The notes beneath the pieces are model-generated. The model saw nothing but the letters and a program-made list of their open reading frames with translations. It was not told where the DNA came from and searched no databases. Made by a program: the position numbers and the translations under genes. Shown here one piece after another: positions 9,643 to 17,904 of a DNA stretch of 64,000 bases. Every line of letters begins with the position of its first letter. Positions within the stretch are counted from its first letter, which is position 1. The DNA is from Serratia sp. PL17 (lineage in GTDB: Bacteria > Pseudomonadota > Gammaproteobacteria > Enterobacterales > Enterobacteriaceae): the NCBI RefSeq assembly GCF_017832355.1, contig NZ_JAFIBY010000001.1, positions 558,001 to 622,000 on the forward strand, read 5' to 3'.

Positions 9643-10623
9643 TCATATCTGAATATCATCCCATTCACTACCGCGCGAGTCCTGGTAACGGGCCGTCATC
9701 TCCGCTGATTTATGGCCGAGAAGATGTTGCGCAAACTCACCGCCGCGTGCATCGGTATGGAGGCGGGCCGATAGGCTACGGATCTCATGGAATGATGGTG
9801 GCTCTTTGTCGGAGTCCCACGAAAGGGACGTAAGTCGGCGCGATTTCGTGAAGTAGTCTGTCATTGTTCGCTGTGCGATTTTCTCACCTTTTCGGCTCAC
9901 AAGAATAAACTCACGCCCGGCGGACAACTGCCGACATTCTTCGATCAGTCTTTTCAGCGAAACGTCAGCGATTGACAACTCAACCGGGATCGTTATTTTT
10001 GCGCCGGTCTTTTCCTGCTCAATGCGCAGTCTAAAATCAACCAGGTCAGCCCATTTCATATTGCAGATATCGCTAATACGTTGACCGGTCACCAAAGCGA
10101 TATCCATCGCAACTCGGAACCAGCCAGGGAATTTTACTGATGCATTCCTGATTGTCAGGTACTCATCCAATAGCAGGCGGGATCTCTTCACCTCAACTTT
10201 TGGGTTTCTCGACGCTTCAACAGGGTTATTCTGGATAATTCCATCAGCGACAGCCTCTCTGAAAATATCCAGTAATGCCCCCCGCATAAGCTTGGCGCTA
10301 GCAGCCATTCCCTGGCTGACGTAACCATTCAAAAATTCAGCTATATCCTTGGTCGTGAAATCGCCTACAGGTTTATCCGGTAGGGCTTCACGAAACGCTT
10401 TCATTCTACTGCGGTGGTTGGCCATGGTTTTTTCTTTAAGTTCCCGACGCAGTACAATCTCATCGTAACGAGTGAGCCACGCATGGAATGTCATGTGGTT
10501 TTCATCCCGCAACCGTTGAGCCAGTGGCTTGATTTCCTCACTTCCGAAAAACGCCATGTTGGCTGCGATCGCTTCGGTAGGCGATGGCCGGGCAATCGGA
10601 TTATCTTCCGCCCAGCCTGCCAT
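9643..10623 (-). pseudogene. int: lambda-family tyrosine integrase lacking its N-terminal arm-binding domain
   Basis: Phage site-specific recombinase. From residue 15 (TEAIAANMAFFG) to the end the product aligns with lambda Int from about residue 45 onward, and the catalytic set is complete: Arg in VTGQRISD, the HEIR box, LLGHKS and the nucleophile Tyr in TARYQDSRG. The roughly 40-residue arm-type DNA-binding domain is missing. An in-frame TGA immediately precedes the ATG, and the sequence beyond it belongs to another gene, so the 5' end was lost by deletion. Cleavage may survive, but directional integration and excision, which need arm-site binding, should not. Confidence 0.85.
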
Positions 10624-10829
10624 TCAATCGAGGCCAATGGCCGCAGGAATACCGCGATTTAGAGCAGTACGACCTGCGCGCCAGCGGCCTGATCCGCGAT
10701 TTATTCGAGCGAAGGATCACCCGCAATGCGGTACTGGTGGCGATTGAAGCGGCACCGGAGCAATACCGGGAACATTTCAGAGCACGCCTGAATTACTGGC
10801 GTGATCGCAGAGAGGGGAAGGGGCGGTGA
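10584..10829 (+). pseudogene. 5'-truncated small phage gene, unknown function
   Basis: The open frame contains the charged stretch GQWPQEYRDLEQYDLRASG and ends REGKGR. Its first dozen or so codons are the complement of the integrase gene, so the native 5' end was lost at the deletion that also removed the integrase 5' end. No recognisable domain; it looks like a short helical phage early or middle protein. Its stop codon overlaps the GTG of the next small gene, showing that these two were translationally coupled. Confidence 0.5.
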
Positions 10830-10939
10830 AAAAATTTAAAGAGTGGGGAGCGCGTAAACCATGGGTGGCACTGTTCTGGGCGTGCGCGATTTTCTGGATA
10901 GCACTTGCGGTGGTTGTCGCGTTAGCGATGCTGGCATGA
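10826..10939 (+). CDS. 37-residue single-span membrane peptide
   Basis: GTG start overlapping the previous stop (GTGA), reading VKKFKEWGARKPWVALFW then a hydrophobic run through IALAVVVALAMLA. It has a basic N-terminus followed by one membrane span. Size and coupling fit a small phage membrane protein of unknown role. No family recognised. Confidence 0.45.
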   Translation: MKKFKEWGARKPWVALFWACAIFWIALAVVVALAMLA

Positions 10940-11300
10940 CAGATATCATAGATAGGGTGATGTTGGATAAAAACATAGAACCAATTTAATCTAATGTTTT
11001 TTAATTAATTGCCACGATAGATTATATCATGGCAATCTATCTATCTTACGGTGCTGCCTTTAAATATTGTCTTTTTCTCTCCGGGAATGTAATTTTGAAC
11101 TATTCCTAAAATTTGCTCTGAGTAGTCTATTACAGATTTTTATTCTATAGGTTTATTGTGTATGAAGTTTGCTTTGTAACCATTTATTTTCATTTTTAAA
11201 TTTGCTGACTTCACCTCCATGAATGCATTATCGAATTTCTTCTCAAACTCACCTAAATCTAACCGCCTCATGGGCGGCTTTCTGCTTCATACCTAATCAA
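10940..11300. other. AT-rich non-coding stretch in prophage with one hairpin
   Basis: No convincing coding sequence in 361 bp. The DNA is markedly AT-rich, like the adjacent SIR2 gene. Near its right end a short stem (CCGCC at 11263-11267 with GGCGG at 11273-11277) is followed by a pyrimidine-rich run, resembling a plus-strand phage terminator that would stop transcription before the opposing SIR2 gene. Confidence 0.5.
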
Positions 11301-12200
11301 CTATCGGATGATTCTTTTTATATCAACCATGGCGTCAGAAAACCCTTTCTTTATATGGTATGCGTTTTTTTTATTTACGCCATCCCTCCATTCTAATATT
11401 CCGTTTGAAATAGGGTCTATGTGATAGATTGTTCCTTTGCATTTCGCTAGGTTTCCCCATATGTGTTCATCAGCTTTATTTATGCTTAAACCAATTATGA
11501 TTATGTTTTTTGCCTTTTCTATCTCTAGACAAAAATGAGCCTTTTGCCTCTCAATGTCTTCTGGGCAGAATAGAACTTCTTTTTTAGGGTGGTAAATGGC
11601 TAGTGCGGGGGCGAATTTTTTATGTTTATCCATGAAGGTAATTACTTCCTCCTTCGATGTGGCAGGTTTTATTGGGGAATCAACTAATATTGCACCAGAG
11701 TTAGGCTCAAAGTCAAAGCTAATATCAAATAAACAGTCAGGTACAATTGGTAAGAAATGACAAGACCCGTGTATTTTCAAAAGGGGTATATTTTTTGAAA
11801 TTGATGGAGGTCCAGCGTATTGGAATTGTAGTCCTAGCCCGGAAATTGCTTGCTCTATTAATAAGTCGTAGTTTGTGCTTGCAATTACACATTGCTTGTT
11901 TTTTATTTTATTTATAAGGTCTAGGTATACATTTCCTTCCTTTATTTCGAAATTTAAAAAATAATAAGCCATGTCTCTTAAAAATTCGACTATGTTAACC
12001 TCCTTGTTTCTATATATCTCGTCCATTCCCATTTCAAAATTCCGCTCGAAAACTTCAATCGTGCTAGGTTTTAATTTTGATGCCTCACCTTTGGCTTTGA
12101 TTAATTCAGATAAAAGTTTATTTCCCATTGCAGGGTTGTTGGGGTGGCATGGACCGCTACCGTAGCTCGCCCCAGCGCCAATTATAAAGAGTGTGCTCAT
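11301..12200 (-). CDS. SIR2-domain protein, candidate phage-defence NADase
   Basis: The 299-residue product is a SIR2-like Rossmann protein. It has the NAD-binding loop FIIGAGASYGSG (residues 5-16), the catalytic-type ASTNYD motif (Asn110, Asp112) and KIHGS (His144), then a second Rossmann half ending with IIIIGLSINKADEHIW and a glycine-poor tail. In bacteria such proteins are often NAD-depleting parts of defence systems (for example Thoeris ThsA, DSR and SIR2-HerA). Here there is no adjacent partner gene and no extra sensor domain, so it would be a single-gene system. Its strong AT bias and reverse orientation within the prophage fit a moron acquired separately. Histone-type deacetylation is less likely, since the zinc-binding Cys pairs of classic sirtuins are absent. 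Confidence 0.75.
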   Translation of the reverse strand: MSTLFIIGAGASYGSGPCHPNNPAMGNKLLSELIKAKGEASKLKPSTIEVFERNFEMGMDEIYRNKEVNIVEFLRDMAYYFLNFEIKEGNVYLDLINKIKNKQCVIASTNYDLLIEQAISGLGLQFQYAGPPSISKNIPLLKIHGSCHFLPIVPDCLFDISFDFEPNSGAILVDSPIKPATSKEEVITFMDKHKKFAPALAIYHPKKEVLFCPEDIERQKAHFCLEIEKAKNIIIIGLSINKADEHIWGNLAKCKGTIYHIDPISNGILEWRDGVNKKNAYHIKKGFSDAMVDIKRIIR

Positions 12201-12436
12201 AGTTGTCCTTGTATTAATTGCATGTTGTAGCTGTGTGTTAATTAAAAATCATCTGATTATCAAAATTTAATCTATCAGCAGTGTATCATAAATAAAAGAC
12301 TATCGATGACGGTATCACGCTAAGAGTGGGGTTGTGATGTCATTTTTGTTTGATGAATGGCACAAAGTATTTGCCTGTTTATTTGTACAGTATTTTGATT
12401 TGATAAACTCGAAGTACGCAATAAAGAGATAGTTAA

Positions 12437-12628
12437 TTGATTGATGTTGAAGATTTACTTAAATCATTGCCCAGCACAGGAAGAATGGTTATCACCTGCG
12501 AGAATGGAGCAATAGCCGGCACTCGCATTGTTAAGGAAAACGAGTACATAGTATCATTTAACGCGTTGATTGGTCTGGCAAAATCCGCCGGTTATTCGAT
12601 TGTAAGACCCGATGGAAACGCGCTATAA
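12437..12628 (+). CDS. 63-residue phage hypothetical protein
   Basis: Short frame with a TTG start (MIDVEDLLKSLPSTG) and an AGAG upstream. It contains ENEYIVSFNALIGLAKSAGY, amphipathic and well formed, and it precedes the DUF1367 gene in the same direction. No function can be given. Base composition is intermediate between the AT-rich SIR2 gene and the structural genes. Confidence 0.5.
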   Translation: MIDVEDLLKSLPSTGRMVITCENGAIAGTRIVKENEYIVSFNALIGLAKSAGYSIVRPDGNAL

Positions 12629-12696
12629 TTAACGGGCTGGATTGAACACCCAGCCCGTTCGAATTCTGAGCAGCTGCTGCGCCACCGGAGAACCCA

Positions 12697-13293
12697 ATGG
12701 CGCAGTATTCGTTTGTAAAATCCGCAGGAAATTTGTTAGTGCCGGCCACACCGGACGCGATCGAATTCCTGAAAACCAAAGTGAAGATCGGCGCCGTCCT
12801 GTATGCCGACTTCAGCCAGGCACGTAACCCGGCTTTCCACCGTAAATATTTCTCGCTGCTGAATCTCGGCTTCCAGTATTGGGAACCGACTGGCGGCGCC
12901 ATATCGCCGACCGACAAAGAGCTGATAACAGGCTACGTGAAATTTCTCGCGTATTACGCAGGGAACGAAAGCACGCTGCAGGCAGCTGCCGACGAGTATC
13001 TGCAGGATGTGGCAGAAAAGCGCGCCGGAAATATCAGCGCAGCAAAATCGTTCGAGGCATTCCGCGCCTGGGTAACGATCCAATCCGGCCACTACACCGC
13101 ATACCAGATGCCTGATGGCAGCGAGCGCAAAGAACCTCGCAGCGTATCGTTCGCTAAAATGGACGATATCGAGTTTGCCCAGCTCTACAAAGCCACAATC
13201 GACGTGCTCTGGAATTTCATTCTGTTCCGCTCGTTCCCAAATCAGCAGGCTGCAGAAAATGCCGCCTCCCAATTGCTCAGCTACACGGCATAG
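12697..13293 (+). CDS. DUF1367 family phage protein
   Basis: The 198-residue product begins MAQYSFVKSAGNLLVPATP and contains ARNPAFHRKYFSLLNLGFQY, the signature of DUF1367 proteins found in the nin-like region of lambdoid prophages just before holliday-junction or nuclease genes. Exact function is unknown. It is followed 8 bp later by the Ref-like gene, forming a small operon. Confidence 0.8.
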   Translation: MAQYSFVKSAGNLLVPATPDAIEFLKTKVKIGAVLYADFSQARNPAFHRKYFSLLNLGFQYWEPTGGAISPTDKELITGYVKFLAYYAGNESTLQAAADEYLQDVAEKRAGNISAAKSFEAFRAWVTIQSGHYTAYQMPDGSERKEPRSVSFAKMDDIEFAQLYKATIDVLWNFILFRSFPNQQAAENAASQLLSYTA

Positions 13294-13301
13294 GGGGAAC
13301 C

Positions 13302-13607
13302 ATGGCGACCAAAGACGAAAAACAATGGTTATCCGACGCGGCAGAACTTGGCTGCGTCGTCTGCCGCAATCTGGGTTACGGCCCATCCCCTGCAGAAATA
13401 CACCATATCCGCACAGGACAGGGAACAGCGCAGCGCGCCACCCATAAGCAAACTCTCCCGTTATGCCCGCCGCATCACCGCACTGGCGGCCACGGTTTAG
13501 CCGTACACGCCGGAAGAAAAACATGGGAGAAGAATTACGGCTCTGAGCTGGAATTGCTGGAACAAGTCACAAGGGAAGTGGAGGAATTGCGCGAATGCAG
13601 AATTTAA
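13302..13607 (+). CDS. Ref-type RecA-dependent HNH nuclease
   Basis: The 101-residue product has the HNH-like metal site of Ref (recombination enhancement function): CVVCRNLGY, EIHHIRTGQ and LPLCPPHHRTG. Phage P1 Ref is a nuclease that cuts DNA in RecA D-loops, and short homologues are common in lambdoid prophages beside DUF1367 genes. Length is close to that of the catalytic C-terminal part alone. The start ATG at 13302 follows GGGGGAACC. Confidence 0.8.
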   Translation: MATKDEKQWLSDAAELGCVVCRNLGYGPSPAEIHHIRTGQGTAQRATHKQTLPLCPPHHRTGGHGLAVHAGRKTWEKNYGSELELLEQVTREVEELRECRI

Positions 13608-13759
13608 TCCTATCTCTAAGGCCAGCAGGAAATAGCGAAAAGTCACAGGGCGCCCAGCGGTGGAAAAGAACAAAATCCTGTTTGGCCCATCTTCTTGCAA
13701 TGGCCGGCGGCGTGTTTACCCCTCTCTATGTTCGCGCACGCGCGCGTTTAGGGGGCTGA
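13595..13759 (+). CDS. 54-residue phage protein, possibly truncated
   Basis: ATG at 13595 overlaps the end of the Ref-like gene in another frame. The product reads MQNLILSLRPAGNSEKSQG and ends VRARARLGG. Position after the Ref-like gene is where lambdoid prophages usually carry an antiterminator (Q); the sequence is too short and too unfamiliar to claim that. It may be the N-terminal remnant of such a gene cut by the deletion that joined the early region to the late operon. Confidence 0.4.
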   Translation: MQNLILSLRPAGNSEKSQGAQRWKRTKSCLAHLLAMAGGVFTPLYVRARARLGG

Positions 13760-13761
13760 CA

Positions 13762-14058
13762 ATGCCACTCGTCGCCACATTCCGAACAGATTGGTTTCGC
13801 GTCATTACCGATATCAACCGCACCCGCATGGCCACGCAAAGCATCGCCGAGGAATTGGGTGTGTCGAAATCTGCTGTGCTCGGCTGGAAATCTGGATCGG
13901 AACCACGGCACGGCGATGGTGAAGCGCTGATCGCTCTCTGGTGCCAAGCGACCGGCTCAGAACGTGGCAGCTTGCCGACGGTGCTTTATCGCCAGTGGTG
14001 GACGTTCAAGCGCCCTGTAATTGGTCGGGAATCCGACCGCAAGCCGGGCAGACAATGA
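13762..14058 (+). CDS. small phage helix-turn-helix protein
   Basis: 98 residues from the ATG at 13762, directly after the previous stop with GGGGG upstream. A helix-turn-helix is visible at TQSIAEELGVSKSAVLGW, about residues 25-42, of the Cro/XRE kind. It precedes the structural genes and may regulate them or act in packaging (a small-terminase-like DNA-binding role is possible in podoviruses). Its last codons contain one copy of the GGTCGG/CCGACC hairpin that recurs at 17889. Confidence 0.6.
   Translation: MPLVATFRTDWFRVITDINRTRMATQSIAEELGVSKSAVLGWKSGSEPRHGDGEALIALWCQATGSERGSLPTVLYRQWWTFKRPVIGRESDRKPGRQ
14023..14038. repeat. GGTCGG/CCGACC hairpin, copy 1
   Basis: Perfect 6-bp inverted repeat with a 4-base spacer (GGAA-type), within TTGGTCGGGAATCCGACCGC. 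The same block recurs at 17889-17904 with one base changed in the loop. It lies in the last codons of the helix-turn-helix gene. Confidence 0.6.
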
Positions 14059-14086
14059 CCGCTCACTAACCCACGGAGTAATCGCA

Positions 14087-14578
14087 ATGGCTCGACCACG
14101 TAAGGCTATCGAAGTGCCAGGGCAGGAAGCTGCGCCACAGAACGACGGTAACGAGAACGCCACCGACGCTCTTCTGCTGAATTCTGTTGCAGGAAACATC
14201 GACCAACAACCCGCAAACACGCCGGAGCAACTGAATGCCGCCACCGCTGGCGCAACAGTGCTGAACGTCACGGAGGGCAACGACAGCACAGCAGGGCAGG
14301 AAGCTGCACCGCTTGTTGATTTGGCTGCCCGCAACGCGGCGTTGTCCGGGTTGAACGTGCAGGGCTTCGCTGTAATCAGCATGTTTGAAGCGCTGAACTA
14401 TACCGATGAGCACGATCACCCGCTGACCAACAGCCTCGAATTTATCGCTCTGGTGAAGAAGGCCACCGACGTGACCGCTGGCAGCACCGGCCCGATGGTG
14501 ACGAATGAAGAGGGCAATAAGCAGCCCGCACCGGGTAAACCCGTTTTAACTGAACACGGCTGGCACGTACCAGGCTAA
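14087..14578 (+). CDS. phage protein of unknown function, acidic, podovirus late operon
   Basis: 163 residues from MARPRKAIEVPG, with ACGGAG upstream of the ATG. The first half is Ala/Asn/Gln-rich and probably disordered; the second half contains AVISMFEALNYTDEHDHPL and ends TEHGWHVPG. It is the first of a run of co-directional structural genes. Function not recognised; a head-completion or scaffolding-associated role is possible from context only. Confidence 0.55.
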   Translation: MARPRKAIEVPGQEAAPQNDGNENATDALLLNSVAGNIDQQPANTPEQLNAATAGATVLNVTEGNDSTAGQEAAPLVDLAARNAALSGLNVQGFAVISMFEALNYTDEHDHPLTNSLEFIALVKKATDVTAGSTGPMVTNEEGNKQPAPGKPVLTEHGWHVPG

Positions 14579-14588
14579 GGAATCCGTT

Positions 14589-14858
14589 ATGTGTGGAGGT
14601 ATCGACCCGGGAAAAGTCCTGGACCCAGCAGGATTATTCACCAAGGACAAAACGCCCAGCGTTAACCAAACCGACCCGCAGGCAGAAGCCGATGCAGCAG
14701 CAGATGCTGCTGCAAAAGCATCGAACGCAGACGCAGCGGCTCGTAAAAAACGCAAGCAAGGCTCTTCACTGCTTGCCACTGGCACGCAAGGGGCTTCTGA
14801 TTCCGGTAGCTCTTTGCTGGCCAGCGGTGCAAGTGGCAAACCAACGTTAGGGGCGTAA
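14589..14858 (+). CDS. small Ala-rich phage protein upstream of portal
   Basis: 89 residues beginning MCGGIDPGKVLDPAGLF, with an Ala/Asp-rich centre and two Ser-Ser-Leu-Leu repeats (GSSLLATGTQG and GSSLLASGASG). Proteins of this kind sit just before the head-tail connector in several podovirus-type prophages. Low complexity makes the function unclear. Confidence 0.6.
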   Translation: MCGGIDPGKVLDPAGLFTKDKTPSVNQTDPQAEADAAADAAAKASNADAAARKKRKQGSSLLATGTQGASDSGSSLLASGASGKPTLGA

Positions 14859-14861
14859 TTG

Positions 14862-16484
14862 ATGGACGAAACCGCCGCAAGGCTGATTAAGCGCGTGAAT
14901 ACACTCAAGGCCGCCCGCCAGCAGCATGAAACTGTATGGCGGGAATGCTACGACTTCACGTACCCGCTGCGCGGTGCTGGCTTCTCCTCTGAGGTGTTGG
15001 ACGCGCAAAGTGCTAAATCTAGGGTGGCCAAGCTGTTGGATGGTACCGCTACTGATAGCGCACGCATGCTGGCGTCTGCGCTTATGTCTGGTATGACGCC
15101 CGCTAACGCCCAATGGTTGAATCTCAACAGCGAATCTCTGCCGGATGATGCGAAGGCGTGGCTATCGGTCTGCGCCACATTGGTGTGGGAAAACATTCAT
15201 GCGGCCAACTTCGACGCCGAAGGCTACGAGGCCAATCTCGATGTGGTGTGCGCTGGCTGGTTTGTACTGTACATCGATGAGGACCGGGAAGAGGGCGGCT
15301 ATACATTTCAGCAATGGCCACTGGCGCAGTGCTACGTCACATCGACGCGCAAAGACGGCATTGTCGATACGATTTACCGCTGTTACCAACTGACCGCTGA
15401 ACAGGCGATTGCTGAATTTGGCCCCGATGCTGTCAGCGAGAAGATCCGCCAGGCAGCCAAGGATAAACCAGACGACAAATTTGATTTTCTGCACTGTATC
15501 TCACCACGCACCAATTACATTGCGAGCGCGCGCCTGGCTAAAAACCTGCGCTTTGCCTCGTTCAATGTCGAGGTGTCGGGAAAGAAAGTGGTGCGCGAGT
15601 CTGGCTATCACGAATTCCCTGTATGCGTACCGCGCTGGATGAAAATTCCCGGTGGCCCATACGGCATTGGTCCAGTGTATGACGCACTGCCAGATTGCAA
15701 GGAGCTGAACGAAACTAAGCGCATGGAGAAGGCCGCACAAGATCTGGCTATCTCCGGCATGTGGATTGCTGAGGATGACGGCGTGCTTAACCCGCGAACC
15801 GTCAAGGTGGGCCCACGCCGCATTATAGTGGCGAACAGCGTTGACAGCATGAAGCCGCTGCTCACCGGCGCAGACTTCAACGTTGCATTTACCGCGGAAG
15901 AACGCCTGCAGGCATCCATCCGCAAAATCATGATGGCCGATCAACTGCAGCCGCAGGACGGACCGGCCATGACCGCTACTGAGGTGCATGTTCGTGTTGC
16001 CCTAATCCGCCAACTGCTTGGGCCCGTTTACGGTCGCTTCCAGGCTGAATACTTGCAGCCATTGGTTGAACGCTGTTTCGGCATTGCCCTGCGCGCTGGC
16101 GTGTTCCCTGAGCCACCAGAAAGCATGGCTATGGCCAACTTCAACGTGCGCTACATCTCCCCGCTGGCACGCGCACAGAAACTGGAGGACGTTACGGCAA
16201 TTGAACGCTATGGCCAGAACATCATGCAGCTGGTTCAGGTATATCCCGACATTGTGGATAACATGGACAGTGACGAGGCAAGCCGCGTTGTGGGTGAGGC
16301 GCTCGGGGTGCCAGCCAAGGTTATGCGCTCTTCCTCTGATGTAACGACCATGCGCGACCAGCGCGCCAAAGCGCAACAGCAACAACAACAGCAGGCAATG
16401 ATGATGCAGGCCGGACAGCAGGCCGCAGATGCCGCAGGGCAGTCAGCTGGTACCGCAATCGGCCAACAATTAGCGGGGGGATGA
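14862..16484 (+). CDS. phage head-tail connector (portal) protein
   Basis: The 540-residue product belongs to the T7 gp8-like head-to-tail connecting protein family (PF12236). It opens MDETAARLIKRVNTLKAARQ and includes the family blocks DSARMLASALMSGMTP, FPVCVPRWMKIPGGPYG and QLLGPVYGRFQAEYL, with a Gln-rich C-terminus (a CAG/CAA run near 16375-16400). The portal ring at one capsid vertex is the DNA gateway. Length is normal for the family and no break is seen. A TTG three bases upstream could also serve as start. Confidence 0.92.
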   Translation: MDETAARLIKRVNTLKAARQQHETVWRECYDFTYPLRGAGFSSEVLDAQSAKSRVAKLLDGTATDSARMLASALMSGMTPANAQWLNLNSESLPDDAKAWLSVCATLVWENIHAANFDAEGYEANLDVVCAGWFVLYIDEDREEGGYTFQQWPLAQCYVTSTRKDGIVDTIYRCYQLTAEQAIAEFGPDAVSEKIRQAAKDKPDDKFDFLHCISPRTNYIASARLAKNLRFASFNVEVSGKKVVRESGYHEFPVCVPRWMKIPGGPYGIGPVYDALPDCKELNETKRMEKAAQDLAISGMWIAEDDGVLNPRTVKVGPRRIIVANSVDSMKPLLTGADFNVAFTAEERLQASIRKIMMADQLQPQDGPAMTATEVHVRVALIRQLLGPVYGRFQAEYLQPLVERCFGIALRAGVFPEPPESMAMANFNVRYISPLARAQKLEDVTAIERYGQNIMQLVQVYPDIVDNMDSDEASRVVGEALGVPAKVMRSSSDVTTMRDQRAKAQQQQQQQAMMMQAGQQAADAAGQSAGTAIGQQLAGG

Positions 16485-16717
16485 TGGGCATTAAGAAAGT
16501 TTCACCACTGGATTACAAACGGCTGTTTGAAGAAACGGCCGGCGGGGCAGAAGTCCTGGACGAATTAACAAGGCGTTTCGGTGGATCAATTTTTGTGAAA
16601 GGTGGCCCGGAAGGTGATCGCCAAACTTGTTTTAAGGCCGGGCAACGCGATGTGCTCGATTTTATTTTGCTGCAACTCAATAGAGCTGATGGAGTAAACG
16701 ACGATGTGGAAGCTTAA
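16481..16717 (+). CDS. Bbp19-like small phage protein
   Basis: 78 residues with LFEETAGGAEVLDELTRRFG and GQRDVLDFILLQLN, a pattern I associate with the Bordetella BPP-1 Bbp19-like family located between portal and scaffold genes. Function unknown. Its ATG overlaps the portal stop codon (ATGA) and its own end overlaps the scaffold start, so the three genes are coupled. Confidence 0.7.
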   Translation: MMGIKKVSPLDYKRLFEETAGGAEVLDELTRRFGGSIFVKGGPEGDRQTCFKAGQRDVLDFILLQLNRADGVNDDVEA

Positions 16718-17531
16718 ACACTTATTCATGAATGCTGCCGCCGGTGAAGGTGGCGAGGGTGGCAACGGTGACGCAAATGATCCAGGCACTGGCGACAATG
16801 GCGGTACTTCTCTGCTTAACACCGGGGCGCAAAACCAACCGGCCGAGGGTGATTTTATTCCTGAGAAATACCGCACCAGCGGCGAGGATGGAAAATTTAA
16901 CCTGCAGGACTCGGCGCGCAAGCTGGCTGATGCTTACACGCACCTCGAGAAGCGCTTCGGGAGTGGCGATGCGCCGCCGAAAACGTCTGATGAATACGCG
17001 CCCAAGGTAGAGGTTGATGGTTTCAAGTGGGACGAGTTCAAAGCTGACCCTGAAATGCAGGGGTTCCTTAAAGCAGCTCACGCAAAGGGCATCACCAACG
17101 ATCAGATGGGCTTTATTCTCGGCGAATACATGCAGCGTGCATCTGGTCTGGTGAGCGGTGCTGCCGAGTTGGATGCGGAAACTGCCACTACCGCACTGCG
17201 TGAAACGTGGAAGACTGATGCGGATTTCCAAAAAAACATCGGTTTGGCGCACCGCGCATTCATGTCGCTGGTCGATCCGGCTGACAAAGGCAAGATGGAC
17301 GAAATCGGCAATAACCCGATGGTGATCCGTATGCTGGCGAAAATCGGTGCGGAAATGGGCGAGGATACGCCTGTCGGCAATGGCGAGATCAATCTCGAAG
17401 AGCAGCGGAGCATCCGAGATATGATGAAGACGGAGGCATACACCAATCCTAAGCATGCTGACTATGAACGAGTTACTGCCCAAGTTCGTGCGTTCTACCA
17501 TAAAACCTATGGTGAGCAGGCCGTTGCGTAA
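16704..17531 (+). CDS. phage scaffold / capsid assembly protein
   Basis: 275 residues with a Gly/Asn/Asp-rich N-terminus, then DFIPEKYRTSGEDGKFNLQD and a long helical acidic body. This is typical of podovirus scaffolding proteins that guide procapsid assembly and leave before DNA packaging. It lies between the portal and capsid genes, the standard place. It appears intact. A second ATG (16728) could be the real start. Confidence 0.75.
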   Translation: MWKLKHLFMNAAAGEGGEGGNGDANDPGTGDNGGTSLLNTGAQNQPAEGDFIPEKYRTSGEDGKFNLQDSARKLADAYTHLEKRFGSGDAPPKTSDEYAPKVEVDGFKWDEFKADPEMQGFLKAAHAKGITNDQMGFILGEYMQRASGLVSGAAELDAETATTALRETWKTDADFQKNIGLAHRAFMSLVDPADKGKMDEIGNNPMVIRMLAKIGAEMGEDTPVGNGEINLEEQRSIRDMMKTEAYTNPKHADYERVTAQVRAFYHKTYGEQAVA

Positions 17532-17549
17532 TAATGGTAAGAATCTATT

Positions 17550-17570
17550 GGCCGGATTTATCCGGCCTTT
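17550..17570 (+). terminator. terminator after scaffold gene
   Basis: A 7-bp stem GGCCGGA (17550-17556) / TCCGGCC (17561-17567) with a 4-base loop, followed by TTTCTT. It separates the scaffold gene from the truncated capsid gene and the opposing AT-rich gene. Confidence 0.65.
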
Positions 17571-17571
17571 C

Positions 17572-17868
17572 TTATAAACCCATTGTTGCTTTTTGAAATA
17601 AGTAATCCTCGGTAACTTTAGTTTTTTTCCCAGATGTATTTTCTAGTTTTTTCTTCTCCTCATGGAAGTGCCACTCTTTATGATATTTACCCAGGTAAGT
17701 GCATATTAAACAATTTTCACTGTCAACTATTATTGGGTAATACCACTCACCGCCAGAAACGGTTTTACCTGGAGGGATATCTTTTTCAATTATCCATGTG
17801 TCACCCATACCAGATAACTTATCGTAAAGTTCATCTGTACGGCACAGGACAGGTTCTTTTTCGCTCAC
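17572..17868 (-). CDS. 98-residue protein of unknown function, antisense within the capsid module
   Basis: From the GTG at 17868, preceded by AGGGGG, the product reads VSEKEPVLCRTDELYDKLS and contains GKTVSGGEWYYPIIVDSENC and CTYLGKYHKEWHFHEEKKK. It is much more AT-rich than the neighbouring structural genes and runs against them, the signature of a moron inserted between scaffold and capsid genes. The frame is open a further 50 codons upstream, but that part overlaps the hairpin repeat and has no good ribosome site. No family recognised; an anti-phage or lysogenic-conversion role is speculation. Confidence 0.55.
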   Translation of the reverse strand: MSEKEPVLCRTDELYDKLSGMGDTWIIEKDIPPGKTVSGGEWYYPIIVDSENCLICTYLGKYHKEWHFHEEKKKLENTSGKKTKVTEDYLFQKATMGL

Positions 17869-17888
17869 AACTAACCCCCTATTGATTT

Positions 17889-17904
17889 GGTCGGGATTCC
17901 GACC
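17889..17904. repeat. GGTCGG/CCGACC hairpin, copy 2
   Basis: Second copy of the hairpin in TTGGTCGGGATTCCGACCGC, upstream of both the AT-rich reverse gene and the capsid gene. Stem and both flanks match copy 1. Confidence 0.6.

Noticed and set aside
11301-12200. Classic sirtuin deacetylase
   Set aside because: The paired zinc-binding cysteines of deacetylase sirtuins are missing.
12736-13524. Long minus-strand frame opposite DUF1367 and Ref-like genes
   Set aside because: It is the complement of two recognised genes, has a Cys/Arg-rich low-plausibility product and no ribosome site.
16722-17501. 259-codon minus-strand frame opposite the scaffold gene
   Set aside because: Shadow of a codon-biased gene; composition and lack of start signals do not support coding.
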